DNA of 64,000 nt from Pseudomonas sp. AKS31 (GTDB taxonomy: Bacteria; Pseudomonadota; Gammaproteobacteria; Pseudomonadales; Pseudomonadaceae), in the NCBI RefSeq assembly GCF_023634765.1, contig NZ_JAMLFX010000010.1, positions 19,895 through 83,894 on the forward strand. Direction: 5' to 3'. The first letter of the stretch is position 1. The number at the start of each line of letters is the position of its first letter. Position numbers and translations under genes: made by a program. The notes under the pieces were generated by a model that saw nothing but the letters and a program-made list of their open reading frames with translations, had not been told where the DNA came from and did not search any database. Below are positions 24,467 through 32,922 of this stretch, one piece after another.

Positions 24467-26062
24467 ATGCGACGCTGGAATGGCTGGGGAGATGCAAGCA
24501 CGGTGGTCGAACTGCCGGCCCAAGGCGCGGAGTTTCTTCATGAAAGACTGGGCGAGGGGCGCGCGCTGCCCGATGCCACGCTGGAATCCGCATTGGTCCG
24601 CGTGCCGGCCTCGCGATTGCCGGCGCACACCTTGTACAGCGTCGATGCCCATGACCGCTTGCTGCATGCGCGAGGGCAGAGCCTGCCGGACTGGCTGGCG
24701 TTGCGCGAAGGTGCGCTGGGCAATTATCCCGATGCGGTGGCGTTTCCCGAGACCGCCGAACACATCCGCCAGTTGCTGGCGCTCGCTCACGAACAGGACC
24801 TGTGCCTGATCCCCTATGGCGGCGGCACGTCGGTGGCCGGGCACATCAATCCAGCAAATTCTGCGCGGCCAGTGGTGACGGTTTCACTGGCGCGGATGAA
24901 TCGCCTGATCGACCTCGATGAACAAAGCCTGCTGGCGACGTTCGGCCCCGGCGCGAGCGGGCCGCAGGTCGAGAGCCAGTTGCGTGCGAAAGGCTACACG
25001 CTGGGGCATTTCCCGCAGTCGTGGGAGCTGTCGACGCTGGGTGGTTGGGTCGCCAGTCGTTCCAGCGGCCAGCAGTCGCTGCGCTATGGCCGCATCGAGC
25101 AATTGTTTGCGGGCGGAACCCTGGAAACCTTCGTCGGGCCGCTGGAGATTCCAACCTTCCCGGCCTCTGCCGCCGGGCCCGATCTGCGCGAAGTGGTGCT
25201 CGGTTGCGAGGGCCGTTTCGGGATCATTTCCGAGGTCAAGGTGCGGATCAGCGCATTGCCTGCTGATGAGCGTTTCTACGGCGTGTTTCTACCCGACTGG
25301 CCGCAAGCGCTAAGGGCGATCCGCCAATTGGCCCAGGCACGCGTGCCGCTGTCGATGCTGCGCCTGTCCAACGCGGTGGAAACCGAAACGCAGCTGGCGT
25401 TGGCCGGTCATCCGCAACAAATCGCCTGGCTGGAAAAGTATTTGAAGCTAAGGGGGGCGGCAGAGGGCAAATGCCTGCTGACCTTCGGCGTGACCGGCAA
25501 TCGTCGACAAAACGCACTGTCGCTGAAACAGGCGCGACAACACCTCAAGGCCTTTGGCGGCGTATTCACCGGCACCTTGCTCGGCAAGAAGTGGGCGCAG
25601 AACCGCTTCCGTTTCCCCTACTTGCGCGAGAACCTGTGGAACGCCGGTTACGTGGTCGACACCCTCGAAACCGCCACCGACTGGAGCAATGTCGACCACC
25701 TGCTCAACCTCGTTGAAAACAGCCTGCGCGAGGCTTTGGCCGTTGAGGGCGAGCGCGTGCATGTGTTCACCCACCTGTCCCACGTCTACGGCGAAGGTTC
25801 GAGCATCTACACCACCTACGTGTTTCGCCCAGCAGCGGATTACCCCGCGACGCTGGCGCGCTGGCAAGCGCTCAAACACGCGGCCAGCCAGACCATCGTC
25901 GACAACCACGGCACCATCAGTCACCAGCACGGTGTCGGCAAGGATCACGCGCCGTACCTGTTGCGTGAGAAGGGCGCACTGGCGATGGACACCTTGCAGG
26001 CGCTGAGCAAGCATTTCGATCCGGCCGGGCGCCTCAACCCCGGCACGCTGCTGCCGGAGTGA
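24467..26062 (+). CDS. alkyl-DHAP synthase (AGPS)-like FAD-binding oxidase
   Basis: A 531-residue vanillyl-alcohol-oxidase-fold flavoprotein. It opens with RRWNGWGD and has the FAD loop CLIPYGGGTSVAGH, then GHFPQSWELSTLGGWVASR and SSGQQSLRYGRIEQL, GCEGRFGIISEVKVRI, HVYGEGSSIYTTYVF, and near the end SHQHGVGKDHAPYLL. These match, in order, the landmarks of alkylglycerone-phosphate synthase, which swaps the acyl chain of acyl-DHAP for a fatty alcohol to make an ether bond. The catalytic His triplet HHH of the animal enzyme reads His486-Gln487-His488 here. It overlaps the ribosome site of the next gene (GlpD-like) and forms one operon with it and the FGGY kinase. Direction of the reaction in vivo is unknown. 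Confidence 0.88.
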   Translation: MRRWNGWGDASTVVELPAQGAEFLHERLGEGRALPDATLESALVRVPASRLPAHTLYSVDAHDRLLHARGQSLPDWLALREGALGNYPDAVAFPETAEHIRQLLALAHEQDLCLIPYGGGTSVAGHINPANSARPVVTVSLARMNRLIDLDEQSLLATFGPGASGPQVESQLRAKGYTLGHFPQSWELSTLGGWVASRSSGQQSLRYGRIEQLFAGGTLETFVGPLEIPTFPASAAGPDLREVVLGCEGRFGIISEVKVRISALPADERFYGVFLPDWPQALRAIRQLAQARVPLSMLRLSNAVETETQLALAGHPQQIAWLEKYLKLRGAAEGKCLLTFGVTGNRRQNALSLKQARQHLKAFGGVFTGTLLGKKWAQNRFRFPYLRENLWNAGYVVDTLETATDWSNVDHLLNLVENSLREALAVEGERVHVFTHLSHVYGEGSSIYTTYVFRPAADYPATLARWQALKHAASQTIVDNHGTISHQHGVGKDHAPYLLREKGALAMDTLQALSKHFDPAGRLNPGTLLPE

Positions 26063-26067
26063 CGGCC

Positions 26068-27660
26068 ATGAGTCAGCACTGGAACGCCGCGTGGCGCCGG
26101 CAAATTCTGCCGACGCTGGCCGAGGAAACCTGGGATCTGATCGTCATCGGCGGCGGCATCAGCGGCGCCGGCATCCTGCGTGAAGCCGCGCGCCGAGGCT
26201 GGCGCTGTCTGCTGCTGGAACAGCGCGATTTTGCCTGGGGCACCTCCAGTCGATCGTCGAAAATGGTCCATGGCGGTTTGCGCTACATCGCCAAAGGCCA
26301 GTGGCGCCTGACCCGCGATTCGGTGCGCGAGCGTCAGCGCTTGCTCGACGAAGCGCCGGGGCTGGTCGAGCCGATGAGTTTCCTGATGCCGCACTATCGC
26401 GGCGGCTTTCCCGGGCCACGAGTGTTGGGTGGTTTGCTGAGCGTTTACGACGCTTTGGCGGGCCGGCGCAACCATCGATTTCATGATGCGCAACAGCTTC
26501 GATATCTGGCGCCGGGGGTGAAGGAAAACGACTTGCTCGGTGGCACCTGTTTTGTCGATGCGCTGACCGATGATGCGCGGCTGGTGATGCGTGTGTTGAG
26601 CGAAGCGCGGGCTGATGGCGCTGTCGTGGTCAATGGTGTGCGCGTCGAACATTTGCTGCGAGAAAACGGCCGAGTGTGTGGCGTTCAGGTCGAGGATTGC
26701 GAGGCCGGTTCGTCATTGCAATTGCGCTGCGGCGTGCTTGCTGTCGCCACCGGAGCCTGGGCTGAACGCTTGCGCCCGCCAGAGGCACCACGGCAATTGC
26801 GACCGTTGCGCGGCAGTCATTTGTTGCTGCCGGGTTGGCGATTGCCGGTGGCGCAGGCATTCACCTTTCTGCATCAGCGCGATCGGCGTCCGGTGTTTGT
26901 TTTTCCGTGGGAGGGCGCGACGGTGGTCGGCACTACGGACCTCGATCATCGCGACGATCTGGATCAGAGCGCGAGCATCAGCGGCGAAGAGCTCGACTAT
27001 CTGCTGGCCGCCTGTACGCAACAGTTTCCCGGCGCCGAAGTGAGCGCGGCGGATGTGTTGTCGACCTGGTCCGGTGTGCGTCCGGTGGTGAGCAGCGCAG
27101 GTGCGACTCAAGACAAACCGTCGAACGAAACCCGCGAGCATGTGCTGTGGCAGGAACCCGGTTGCGTGACACTGGCCGGCGGCAAACTGACCACGTTTCG
27201 CCCGCAAGCCATCGAAGTGCTCAAGGCCTGCGCGAGCCTGCTGGGTCGTGCCTTTGTCGATGACGCCGCGCCCGTGTTTGCCGCTGTACCTGCGTTGCCG
27301 ATCCCGACACTCAACAGCCATCAGTGGCGACGTCTGGCCGGACGGCATGGCCGAAATCTGCCGAGGCTGGCGCAACTGATCAAAGATGTCGGCCACGAAA
27401 CTGTCGGCGCTACGGACACGTTATGGGCGGAATTGGCGTTCGCCTGCGAGAGTGAAATGGTTTTGCACCTGGATGATTTACTGCTGCGCCGCACGCGTCT
27501 CGGTCTGCTGTTACCGCGCGGTGGCGAAGAATATTTCACCGCCATCCGCCAACTCTGCCAGCCTCGACTGGCCTGGAGCGACGACCACTGGCAGCAGGAA
27601 GTGCAGCGTTATCAGGCGTTGTGGCAACGCCATCACGGTTTACCGGATGCCACGCCATGA
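26068..27660 (+). CDS. glycerol-3-phosphate dehydrogenase/oxidase-like flavoprotein (GlpD family)
   Basis: A 530-residue FAD enzyme. The N-terminal LIVIGGGISGAGILREAAR is the dinucleotide fold, and DFAWGTSSRSSKMVHGGLRY is the GlpD signature. VFVFPWEGATVVGTTDLDH and GGKLTTFRPQAIEVL are the later conserved blocks, and a C-terminal helical cap follows. GlpD oxidises sn-glycerol-3-phosphate to DHAP and passes electrons to quinone. Beside an AGPS-like enzyme, a substrate such as 1-O-alkyl-G3P is plausible. The ATG at 26068 has GGAG eight bases before it. It overlaps the ATG-rich start region of the kinase gene. Confidence 0.88.
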   Translation: MSQHWNAAWRRQILPTLAEETWDLIVIGGGISGAGILREAARRGWRCLLLEQRDFAWGTSSRSSKMVHGGLRYIAKGQWRLTRDSVRERQRLLDEAPGLVEPMSFLMPHYRGGFPGPRVLGGLLSVYDALAGRRNHRFHDAQQLRYLAPGVKENDLLGGTCFVDALTDDARLVMRVLSEARADGAVVVNGVRVEHLLRENGRVCGVQVEDCEAGSSLQLRCGVLAVATGAWAERLRPPEAPRQLRPLRGSHLLLPGWRLPVAQAFTFLHQRDRRPVFVFPWEGATVVGTTDLDHRDDLDQSASISGEELDYLLAACTQQFPGAEVSAADVLSTWSGVRPVVSSAGATQDKPSNETREHVLWQEPGCVTLAGGKLTTFRPQAIEVLKACASLLGRAFVDDAAPVFAAVPALPIPTLNSHQWRRLAGRHGRNLPRLAQLIKDVGHETVGATDTLWAELAFACESEMVLHLDDLLLRRTRLGLLLPRGGEEYFTAIRQLCQPRLAWSDDHWQQEVQRYQALWQRHHGLPDATP

Positions 27661-27680
27661 TGCCCCTTGAAGAGAGCTCC

Positions 27681-29249
27681 ATGGATAACCACCCGAACAA
27701 GCGTTACCTGCTGGCCATCGACAACGGCACCCAGAGCGTGCGCGCGCTGCTCTTCGATTTGCAGGGCAATCTGCTTGGCAAAGGCAAGGTCGAGTTGCAG
27801 GCGTATTACTCGGCGCAACCGGGCTGGGCCGAGCAGGATCCGGAGTATTACTGGGCAAAACTCGGCGAGGCGTGCCAGCAGGTCTGGCAGCAGACGGGGA
27901 TTGATCGCGCGCAGATTGCCGGCGTTTCCCTGACGACTCAGCGCGGCACGGTGATCAACGTCGATGCTGAGGGCAAGCCATTGCGCCCGGCGATTCTGTG
28001 GCTCGATCAACGGCAGAGCGAAGTCCAAGGCGGGATCAAAGGACCGTGGGGCTGGCTGTTCAAACTGGTCGGGGCCCAGGCCACCGTGGATTATTTTCGT
28101 GCTCAGGCCGAGGCTAACTGGATCGCTCAGCATCAGCCGGAAGTCTGGGCGGCAACAGACAAGTTTTTGCTGCTGTCCGGTTTTCTCACCCATCGCCTGT
28201 GCGGGCGTTTTGTCGACTCTGTGGGTTGCTGCGTCGGCTATCTGCCGTTCGACTTCAAACGCTTGAAATGGGCTGCGCCGAGTGACTGGAAATGGCAGGC
28301 GCTGGCAGTGCGCCCCGAGCAATTGCCGAGCCTGCACAAACCCGGTGAAACCCTTGGCTACATCACCGCTGAAGCCGCTCGCCACACCGGTATTCCCGAA
28401 GGCTTGCCGCTGATTGCGGCCGGCGCCGACAAGGCCTGCGAAGTGGTCGGTTCCGGCGTGATCGATGCGAGCACGGTGTGCCTGTCCTACGGCACCACGG
28501 CGACGATCACCAGCACCCGCTCGCGCTATCTGGAAATCGTCCCGTTGATCCCGCCATATCCATCGGCGGTGCCGGATCAGTACAACTGCGAGGTGATGAT
28601 TTATCGCGGTTACTGGATGGTCAGTTGGTTCAAGAACGAGTTCGGTTTGCGCGAGATGCAGCAAGCGAAAGAGCAGGGCATCGAGCCGGAGCAACTGTTC
28701 GATGCCTTGGTCAATGCGGTGCCGCCAGGGTCGATGGGCCTGATGCTGCAACCGTACTGGTCGCCGGGGATTCGCGAGCCGGGTGTCGAGGCGAAAGGCG
28801 CGATGATCGGCTTCGGTGATGTGCACACCCGTGCGCATATTTACCGGGCGATTCTGGAAGGGCTGGCGTACGCGTTGCGCCAGGGAATGGAAAACATCGA
28901 GCGGCGTTCGAAGGTCTCGGTCAAGCGTTTGCGCGTGGCCGGTGGCGGCTCGCAGAGTGATGCGGCGATGCAGCTCACGGCGAATATTTTCGGCCTGCCG
29001 GCGGAGCGTCCGCATGTGTATGAAGCGTCCGGTCTGGGCGCGGCGATTTGCTGTGCGGTGGGGTTGGGATTGCATGCGGATTTCCCCACGGCCATCGCGG
29101 CGATGACCCGGGTCGGCGCGGTTTTCACACCGCAGCCCGAGGCGCAGAAAATCTATGAGCAACTGTACAAGGACGTGTACCTGCGCATGTACCGCCAGCT
29201 CAAACCGCTGTATCAGAGCATCCGCAAAATCACCGGTTACCCCGCCTAG
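27681..29249 (+). CDS. FGGY family carbohydrate (glycerol-type) kinase
   Basis: A 522-residue sugar kinase of the ASKHA fold. YLLAIDNGTQSVRALLFDLQ is the phosphate-1 motif, LTTQRGTVINVDAEGKPLRP with ILWLDQRQ the FGGY core, AAGADKACEVVGSGV with LSYGTTATI phosphate-2, and RVAGGGSQSDAAMQL the adenosine motif. Glycerol and related polyols are typical substrates. With the AGPS-like and GlpD-like neighbours, an alkylglycerol could be the substrate (inference). The start at 27681 follows GAAGAGAG; ATG 27657, overlapping the upstream stop, is an alternative. The operon is closed by a REP hairpin at 29268. Confidence 0.87.
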   Translation: MDNHPNKRYLLAIDNGTQSVRALLFDLQGNLLGKGKVELQAYYSAQPGWAEQDPEYYWAKLGEACQQVWQQTGIDRAQIAGVSLTTQRGTVINVDAEGKPLRPAILWLDQRQSEVQGGIKGPWGWLFKLVGAQATVDYFRAQAEANWIAQHQPEVWAATDKFLLLSGFLTHRLCGRFVDSVGCCVGYLPFDFKRLKWAAPSDWKWQALAVRPEQLPSLHKPGETLGYITAEAARHTGIPEGLPLIAAGADKACEVVGSGVIDASTVCLSYGTTATITSTRSRYLEIVPLIPPYPSAVPDQYNCEVMIYRGYWMVSWFKNEFGLREMQQAKEQGIEPEQLFDALVNAVPPGSMGLMLQPYWSPGIREPGVEAKGAMIGFGDVHTRAHIYRAILEGLAYALRQGMENIERRSKVSVKRLRVAGGGSQSDAAMQLTANIFGLPAERPHVYEASGLGAAICCAVGLGLHADFPTAIAAMTRVGAVFTPQPEAQKIYEQLYKDVYLRMYRQLKPLYQSIRKITGYPA

Positions 29250-29267
29250 CAGACCACCACAAATCCC

Positions 29268-29353
29268 CTGTAGGAGCTGCCGAAGGCTGCGATCTTTTGA
29301 TCTTGTTTTTTAATCAAAGTCAAAAGATCGCAGCCTTCGGCAGCTCCTACAGG
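29268..29353. repeat. REP pair, 'GATCGCAGCCTTCGGCAG' type, near-perfect
   Basis: Arms of more than 30 bp (29268-29300 and 29321-29353) are inverted copies around a T-rich 20-bp centre. Placed between the kinase gene and the phospholipase-like gene, it divides the lipid block into two likely transcription units. Confidence 0.94.
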
Positions 29354-29475
29354 GACCGTATTGCGATTCGATGTGGCGCCATCGGAGAACTTTTCTGGTG
29401 AGATCGGACAGTGTCAGCGGCGGGGTCGGTTGTTAGGCTCATCCCCCTCGGCACCGCCAATAAGAACGACAAGCA

Positions 29476-30765
29476 ATGAAGCTGACCTTCCTCCTGTTGC
29501 TGCTTTGTGCAACGGCCCCGAGCGCCTGGGGCTGGTCGAACCATACGGTGGGCAGCTATCTGGCGTTGCAGGATCTGCCGGCGTTGCGCGATGCGCCAGC
29601 GGTCGAAGTCGAGCCACTGGAGCGTTTTCTCAGCGAGCAATACCCGGCCGTGCTGGCGCTGCTGGAGCAACAGGAAACCTTCGCCCGCGCGCACTTCGCT
29701 CAGTACCCGCCACGCCCCGATAACCTGAAATTGCCGGCGGTGCCGAGTGACAATCTGCGCCACGATTTCCTCACCGCGTTGCGCATCAATCCCGAGATTC
29801 ATCTGGCGATGGTCATTCAGCCGCTGCCCGGTAAAGACCTGCCCGAACGTGAGCATTTGCAGGCCAATCAAGTCATGGTCGAGCAAACCCTGTCACCGTG
29901 GAGTCGCCAGCGTTTCATCGTTATCACCGAGCACGAAAAAGTCGCGCCTCTCGCCGTGCTCGCCAGCGCCGCTGATGAGCCGGATTACGGCCACGACATC
30001 AATCTGTTCAGTGACAACCCTGGCGAGGTCGGCGCGCTGTACGGTTTCGGCCCGCAACCGTTCGGCGATGCGCGTTTCCAGTACAGCTCGCAGGCGCCGT
30101 TCCACATGGGCTTCTTCCACGAAAGCGCGGTGGTGTACGCGGCTGCCGGTTTCCTTGAGCGCAGTTGGCCGGACTGGCGCGCGTATCAATACATGGGCCT
30201 GGCGCGATTGGCGTTTGCCAGCGGCCATCCGTATTGGGGTTATCGCTTTCTCGGCTGGGGCCTGCACCACATTCAGGACCTGACCCAGCCGTATCACGCC
30301 AAGCCATTGCCGGGCGTCGACCTTGCCAGTCTGCTGTTGCTGGAAGGCAAGGCCATCGTCGGTTTCGCTGAGGACAAACAAGCCTCCATCGAACGCGTCG
30401 CGACCCGGCATATGGAAGTGGAGAAGTACCAGTCGACCTGGCTGCGCCGCCTGCTGCGTGCCGGTCAGCCGCATCCGATGCTCGCGGCTTACGCCGATTT
30501 GCCCCAGGACAAAACCTACCCGCCGTACTCGGTCGACTACCTGCGCGAAGTGGTCAGCGCCGAAGCCGTCAACGACTCCGCAGCCTTCGACGAGGCCATC
30601 GGCCAGTGGCTGGAAACGGCGCCCGTCAGCAGTGATTTCAGCAGCGGCAATCAACTTCATAGCGAAGATTTCGACCACCCGGCACTTAACCAGCAGCTGT
30701 TCAGGTTACTCGGACATTTCGGCGCGCACAGCCGGATTTACGTCAGCGCGGGATTGGCGCCGTAG
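29476..30765 (+). CDS. secreted zinc-dependent phospholipase C / S1-P1 nuclease-fold protein
   Basis: A 429-residue exported protein. MKLTFLLLLLCATAPSAWG is a clean signal peptide; cleavage after Gly19 would leave Trp20 as the mature N-terminus, as in bacterial zinc phospholipase C and P1 nuclease, where the terminal Trp binds zinc. The key motif LHHIQDLTQPYH (His264, Asp268, His274) equals the H-x3-D-x5-H of that fold, and HMEVE (His312, Glu316) supplies the next ligands. EPDYGHDINLF gives a further Asp/His. So a phosphodiesterase acting on phospholipid heads or nucleic acid is predicted. The neighbours favour lipid. It is longer than P1 nuclease (about 270 residues), with an extra N-terminal segment. 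Confidence 0.82.
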   Translation: MKLTFLLLLLCATAPSAWGWSNHTVGSYLALQDLPALRDAPAVEVEPLERFLSEQYPAVLALLEQQETFARAHFAQYPPRPDNLKLPAVPSDNLRHDFLTALRINPEIHLAMVIQPLPGKDLPEREHLQANQVMVEQTLSPWSRQRFIVITEHEKVAPLAVLASAADEPDYGHDINLFSDNPGEVGALYGFGPQPFGDARFQYSSQAPFHMGFFHESAVVYAAAGFLERSWPDWRAYQYMGLARLAFASGHPYWGYRFLGWGLHHIQDLTQPYHAKPLPGVDLASLLLLEGKAIVGFAEDKQASIERVATRHMEVEKYQSTWLRRLLRAGQPHPMLAAYADLPQDKTYPPYSVDYLREVVSAEAVNDSAAFDEAIGQWLETAPVSSDFSSGNQLHSEDFDHPALNQQLFRLLGHFGAHSRIYVSAGLAP

Positions 30766-30814
30766 TGCGCGGCAACGCACACCACAACAATAAAAAACAG
30801 GGAAGGAGGAACAG

Positions 30815-32773
30815 ATGATCAACACTCGATTGCGCCTGACGGGCGCCGCGCTCCCCGGTGTCGGCCTGGCAGGGCTGCTGCAGTTGTGCGCAGTCGATGC
30901 GGCGCACGCGGTGGAGTTCAGCCTGATGGACAAGCAGGTCACCGGCTCCCTCGACACGACGTTGTCTTACGGCCGTTTGTGGCGGGTGCAGGGCCGCGAC
31001 AAGACTAACGATGACGTCAACACCAACGACGGCAATCGCAACTTCGACACCGGGCTGGTTTCCGAGGTGTACAAGATCACCTCCGAGCTTGAGGCCAATT
31101 ATCAGAACTACGGCGTGTTCGTGCGTGGCACCGCGTTCTACGACACGCAACTGATGGACAAGCGCAACGACTACTTCGACAACAACAGTCCTTCGCAGCC
31201 GAGCCAGAGTTACCCGCAGGACGACCATTTCACCGGGCAGACCCGCGACATCGCCGGCAGTCGCATCGAGATGCTCGACGCCTATGTGCACGGCAGTTGG
31301 GACGTTGCGCAGATGCCGGTGACCGCGCGCGTCGGTCGGCAAGTGTTCAACTGGGGCGAGGGGATTTTCTATCGCGGCGGGATCAACACCACCAACCCGG
31401 TGGACGCCGCCAAGTACCGCTTGCCCGGCGCCGAGGTCAAGGAAGTGCTGGTGCCGGTCGAGGCGCTGAGCTTTAACATCGGCCTGACCGACTCGCTGAC
31501 CCTGGAGAGTTTCTACCAGACCAACTGGAAGGAAACCCGCATCGACCCGGTCGGCACCTTCTACTCGCAAACCGATCTGTTCGCCGATGGCGGCAACACC
31601 GGTTACAACAATTTCAGCGGCACGGCGCTCGACACGCCGGTGCCGGGGTTTGGCAACGTCATCGGTTTGTACAGCGCGCTGGGCAACAACCCGTTGCTGA
31701 GTCCCGCCCTGCAAACCACTGGCCTGTACGCCAACGGCGTCACTCCGGCCTACGGCAACACGCTGAAAGTGGCGAGCATCGGCAAGGACTACAACGCGCG
31801 CAACGATGGCCAGTTCGGCTTCGCCTTTCGCTACATCGCCGAGCAGCTCAACAGCACCGAGTTCGGGTTGTACATGGTCAATTACCACGCCAAGGAACCG
31901 ACCATCGCGGCGGATCTGGGCGGCTACAACGGCATCGACATGGATGCGCTGACCAATCTGCTGGCGGGCGTCGCTGGCAGTCAGGCCGGGGCGCTGGCCA
32001 ACGGTCTGGCGACGGCGGATGTGATGGGCAATATCCAGGCGCATCGCCGCTACGCCGAAGACATCCGCATGTACGGCTTCAGCTTCAACACCACGTTGGG
32101 CGAGGCGTCGGTGTTTGGTGAGATTGCTTATCGGCCGAACCTGCCAATTGGCGTTGCAGCCACCAACGATTTGATTGGCGACCTGGCCAACGGTGCGGCT
32201 GTGGCGGTGACGGGGCGGTCGATCAACGTCGGCGGGCAGATGGTGACGCTCGACAGCCAGATCAATAACGCCGAGCGCGTCGAAGCGTTCAACACCTCGC
32301 TGGGGACCATCTACAACTTCGGCCCGACGGCTTCGTTCGACTCGCTGTTCGGCATCTTCGAACTGGCCTCCGAACACTTGCGCGGCAGCAGTCTGCAATA
32401 CACCGCGTATGACGGCAGCCGTCGCTTCTACGCCGGCACCGGTAACTATTCCTATGTGTCGGGCGGTGATCGTGACGATCAGGTCAACCGCAATTCCTAC
32501 AGCTACACGGCCATGCTCAACGGCACCTGGAACGACGTTTACGCCGGGGTCAACGTCTCGCCCTACATCGTTTACAAGGATGATTTCGAGGGCAATAGCT
32601 ATCAGGCCGGCAACACCATTGAAGGTCGCAAGGCCTACACGCTGGGGATCAAGGCCAACTACCAGAACAAGCTCGAAGCCGAACTGCAATACACCGAGTT
32701 CTACGGCGGCGGGCAGAACAACGGTATTCGCGACCGCGACAACGTCGGGTTCAACCTGAAGTATTTCTTGTGA
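30815..32773 (+). CDS. DUF1302 family outer-membrane protein
   Basis: A 652-residue exported beta-barrel. A strong GGAAGGAGGAACAG site precedes the ATG. The signal peptide ends near AAHAVEF. The core VGRQVFNWGEGIFYRGGIN, then NPVDAAKYRLPGAEVKE, is the DUF1302 signature. The C-terminus is a run of amphipathic strands closing with FNLKYFL, ending in hydrophobic residues and Leu. DUF1302 genes regularly sit next to DUF1329 genes in Pseudomonas, as here. Roles in moving hydrophobic compounds or lipids have been suggested but not settled. A second, shorter relative is at 6369. Confidence 0.88.
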   Translation: MINTRLRLTGAALPGVGLAGLLQLCAVDAAHAVEFSLMDKQVTGSLDTTLSYGRLWRVQGRDKTNDDVNTNDGNRNFDTGLVSEVYKITSELEANYQNYGVFVRGTAFYDTQLMDKRNDYFDNNSPSQPSQSYPQDDHFTGQTRDIAGSRIEMLDAYVHGSWDVAQMPVTARVGRQVFNWGEGIFYRGGINTTNPVDAAKYRLPGAEVKEVLVPVEALSFNIGLTDSLTLESFYQTNWKETRIDPVGTFYSQTDLFADGGNTGYNNFSGTALDTPVPGFGNVIGLYSALGNNPLLSPALQTTGLYANGVTPAYGNTLKVASIGKDYNARNDGQFGFAFRYIAEQLNSTEFGLYMVNYHAKEPTIAADLGGYNGIDMDALTNLLAGVAGSQAGALANGLATADVMGNIQAHRRYAEDIRMYGFSFNTTLGEASVFGEIAYRPNLPIGVAATNDLIGDLANGAAVAVTGRSINVGGQMVTLDSQINNAERVEAFNTSLGTIYNFGPTASFDSLFGIFELASEHLRGSSLQYTAYDGSRRFYAGTGNYSYVSGGDRDDQVNRNSYSYTAMLNGTWNDVYAGVNVSPYIVYKDDFEGNSYQAGNTIEGRKAYTLGIKANYQNKLEAELQYTEFYGGGQNNGIRDRDNVGFNLKYFL

Positions 32774-32806
32774 TTGCCTAGAGCAAATCTTGCGGTACCC
32801 CGTTCC

Positions 32807-32900
32807 CCTGTGGGAGCGGGCTTGCCCGCGATGACGGCAGCACATTCGACATCAATGGTGGATGACCCTCCGCAATCGCTGGCAAGCCAGCTCCCACAGG
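32807..32900. repeat. mixed REP pair between DUF1302 and DUF1329 genes
   Basis: Left copy CTGTGGGAGCGGGCTTGCCC (from 32808) and right copy AATCGCTGGCAAGCCAGCTC (from 32873) are inverted relative to one another but belong to two REP subtypes (GCGGGC/GCCCGC versus GCTGGC/GCCAGC). The 149-bp gap is otherwise empty. Confidence 0.88.
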
Positions 32901-32922
32901 TTTTTGTACTTTGGAGAAGATC

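Noticed and set aside
30743..32845. 700-codon minus-strand frame opposite the DUF1302 gene
   Set aside because: The plus frame has a signal peptide, strong ribosome site and family core; the reverse frame has none and runs through a REP.
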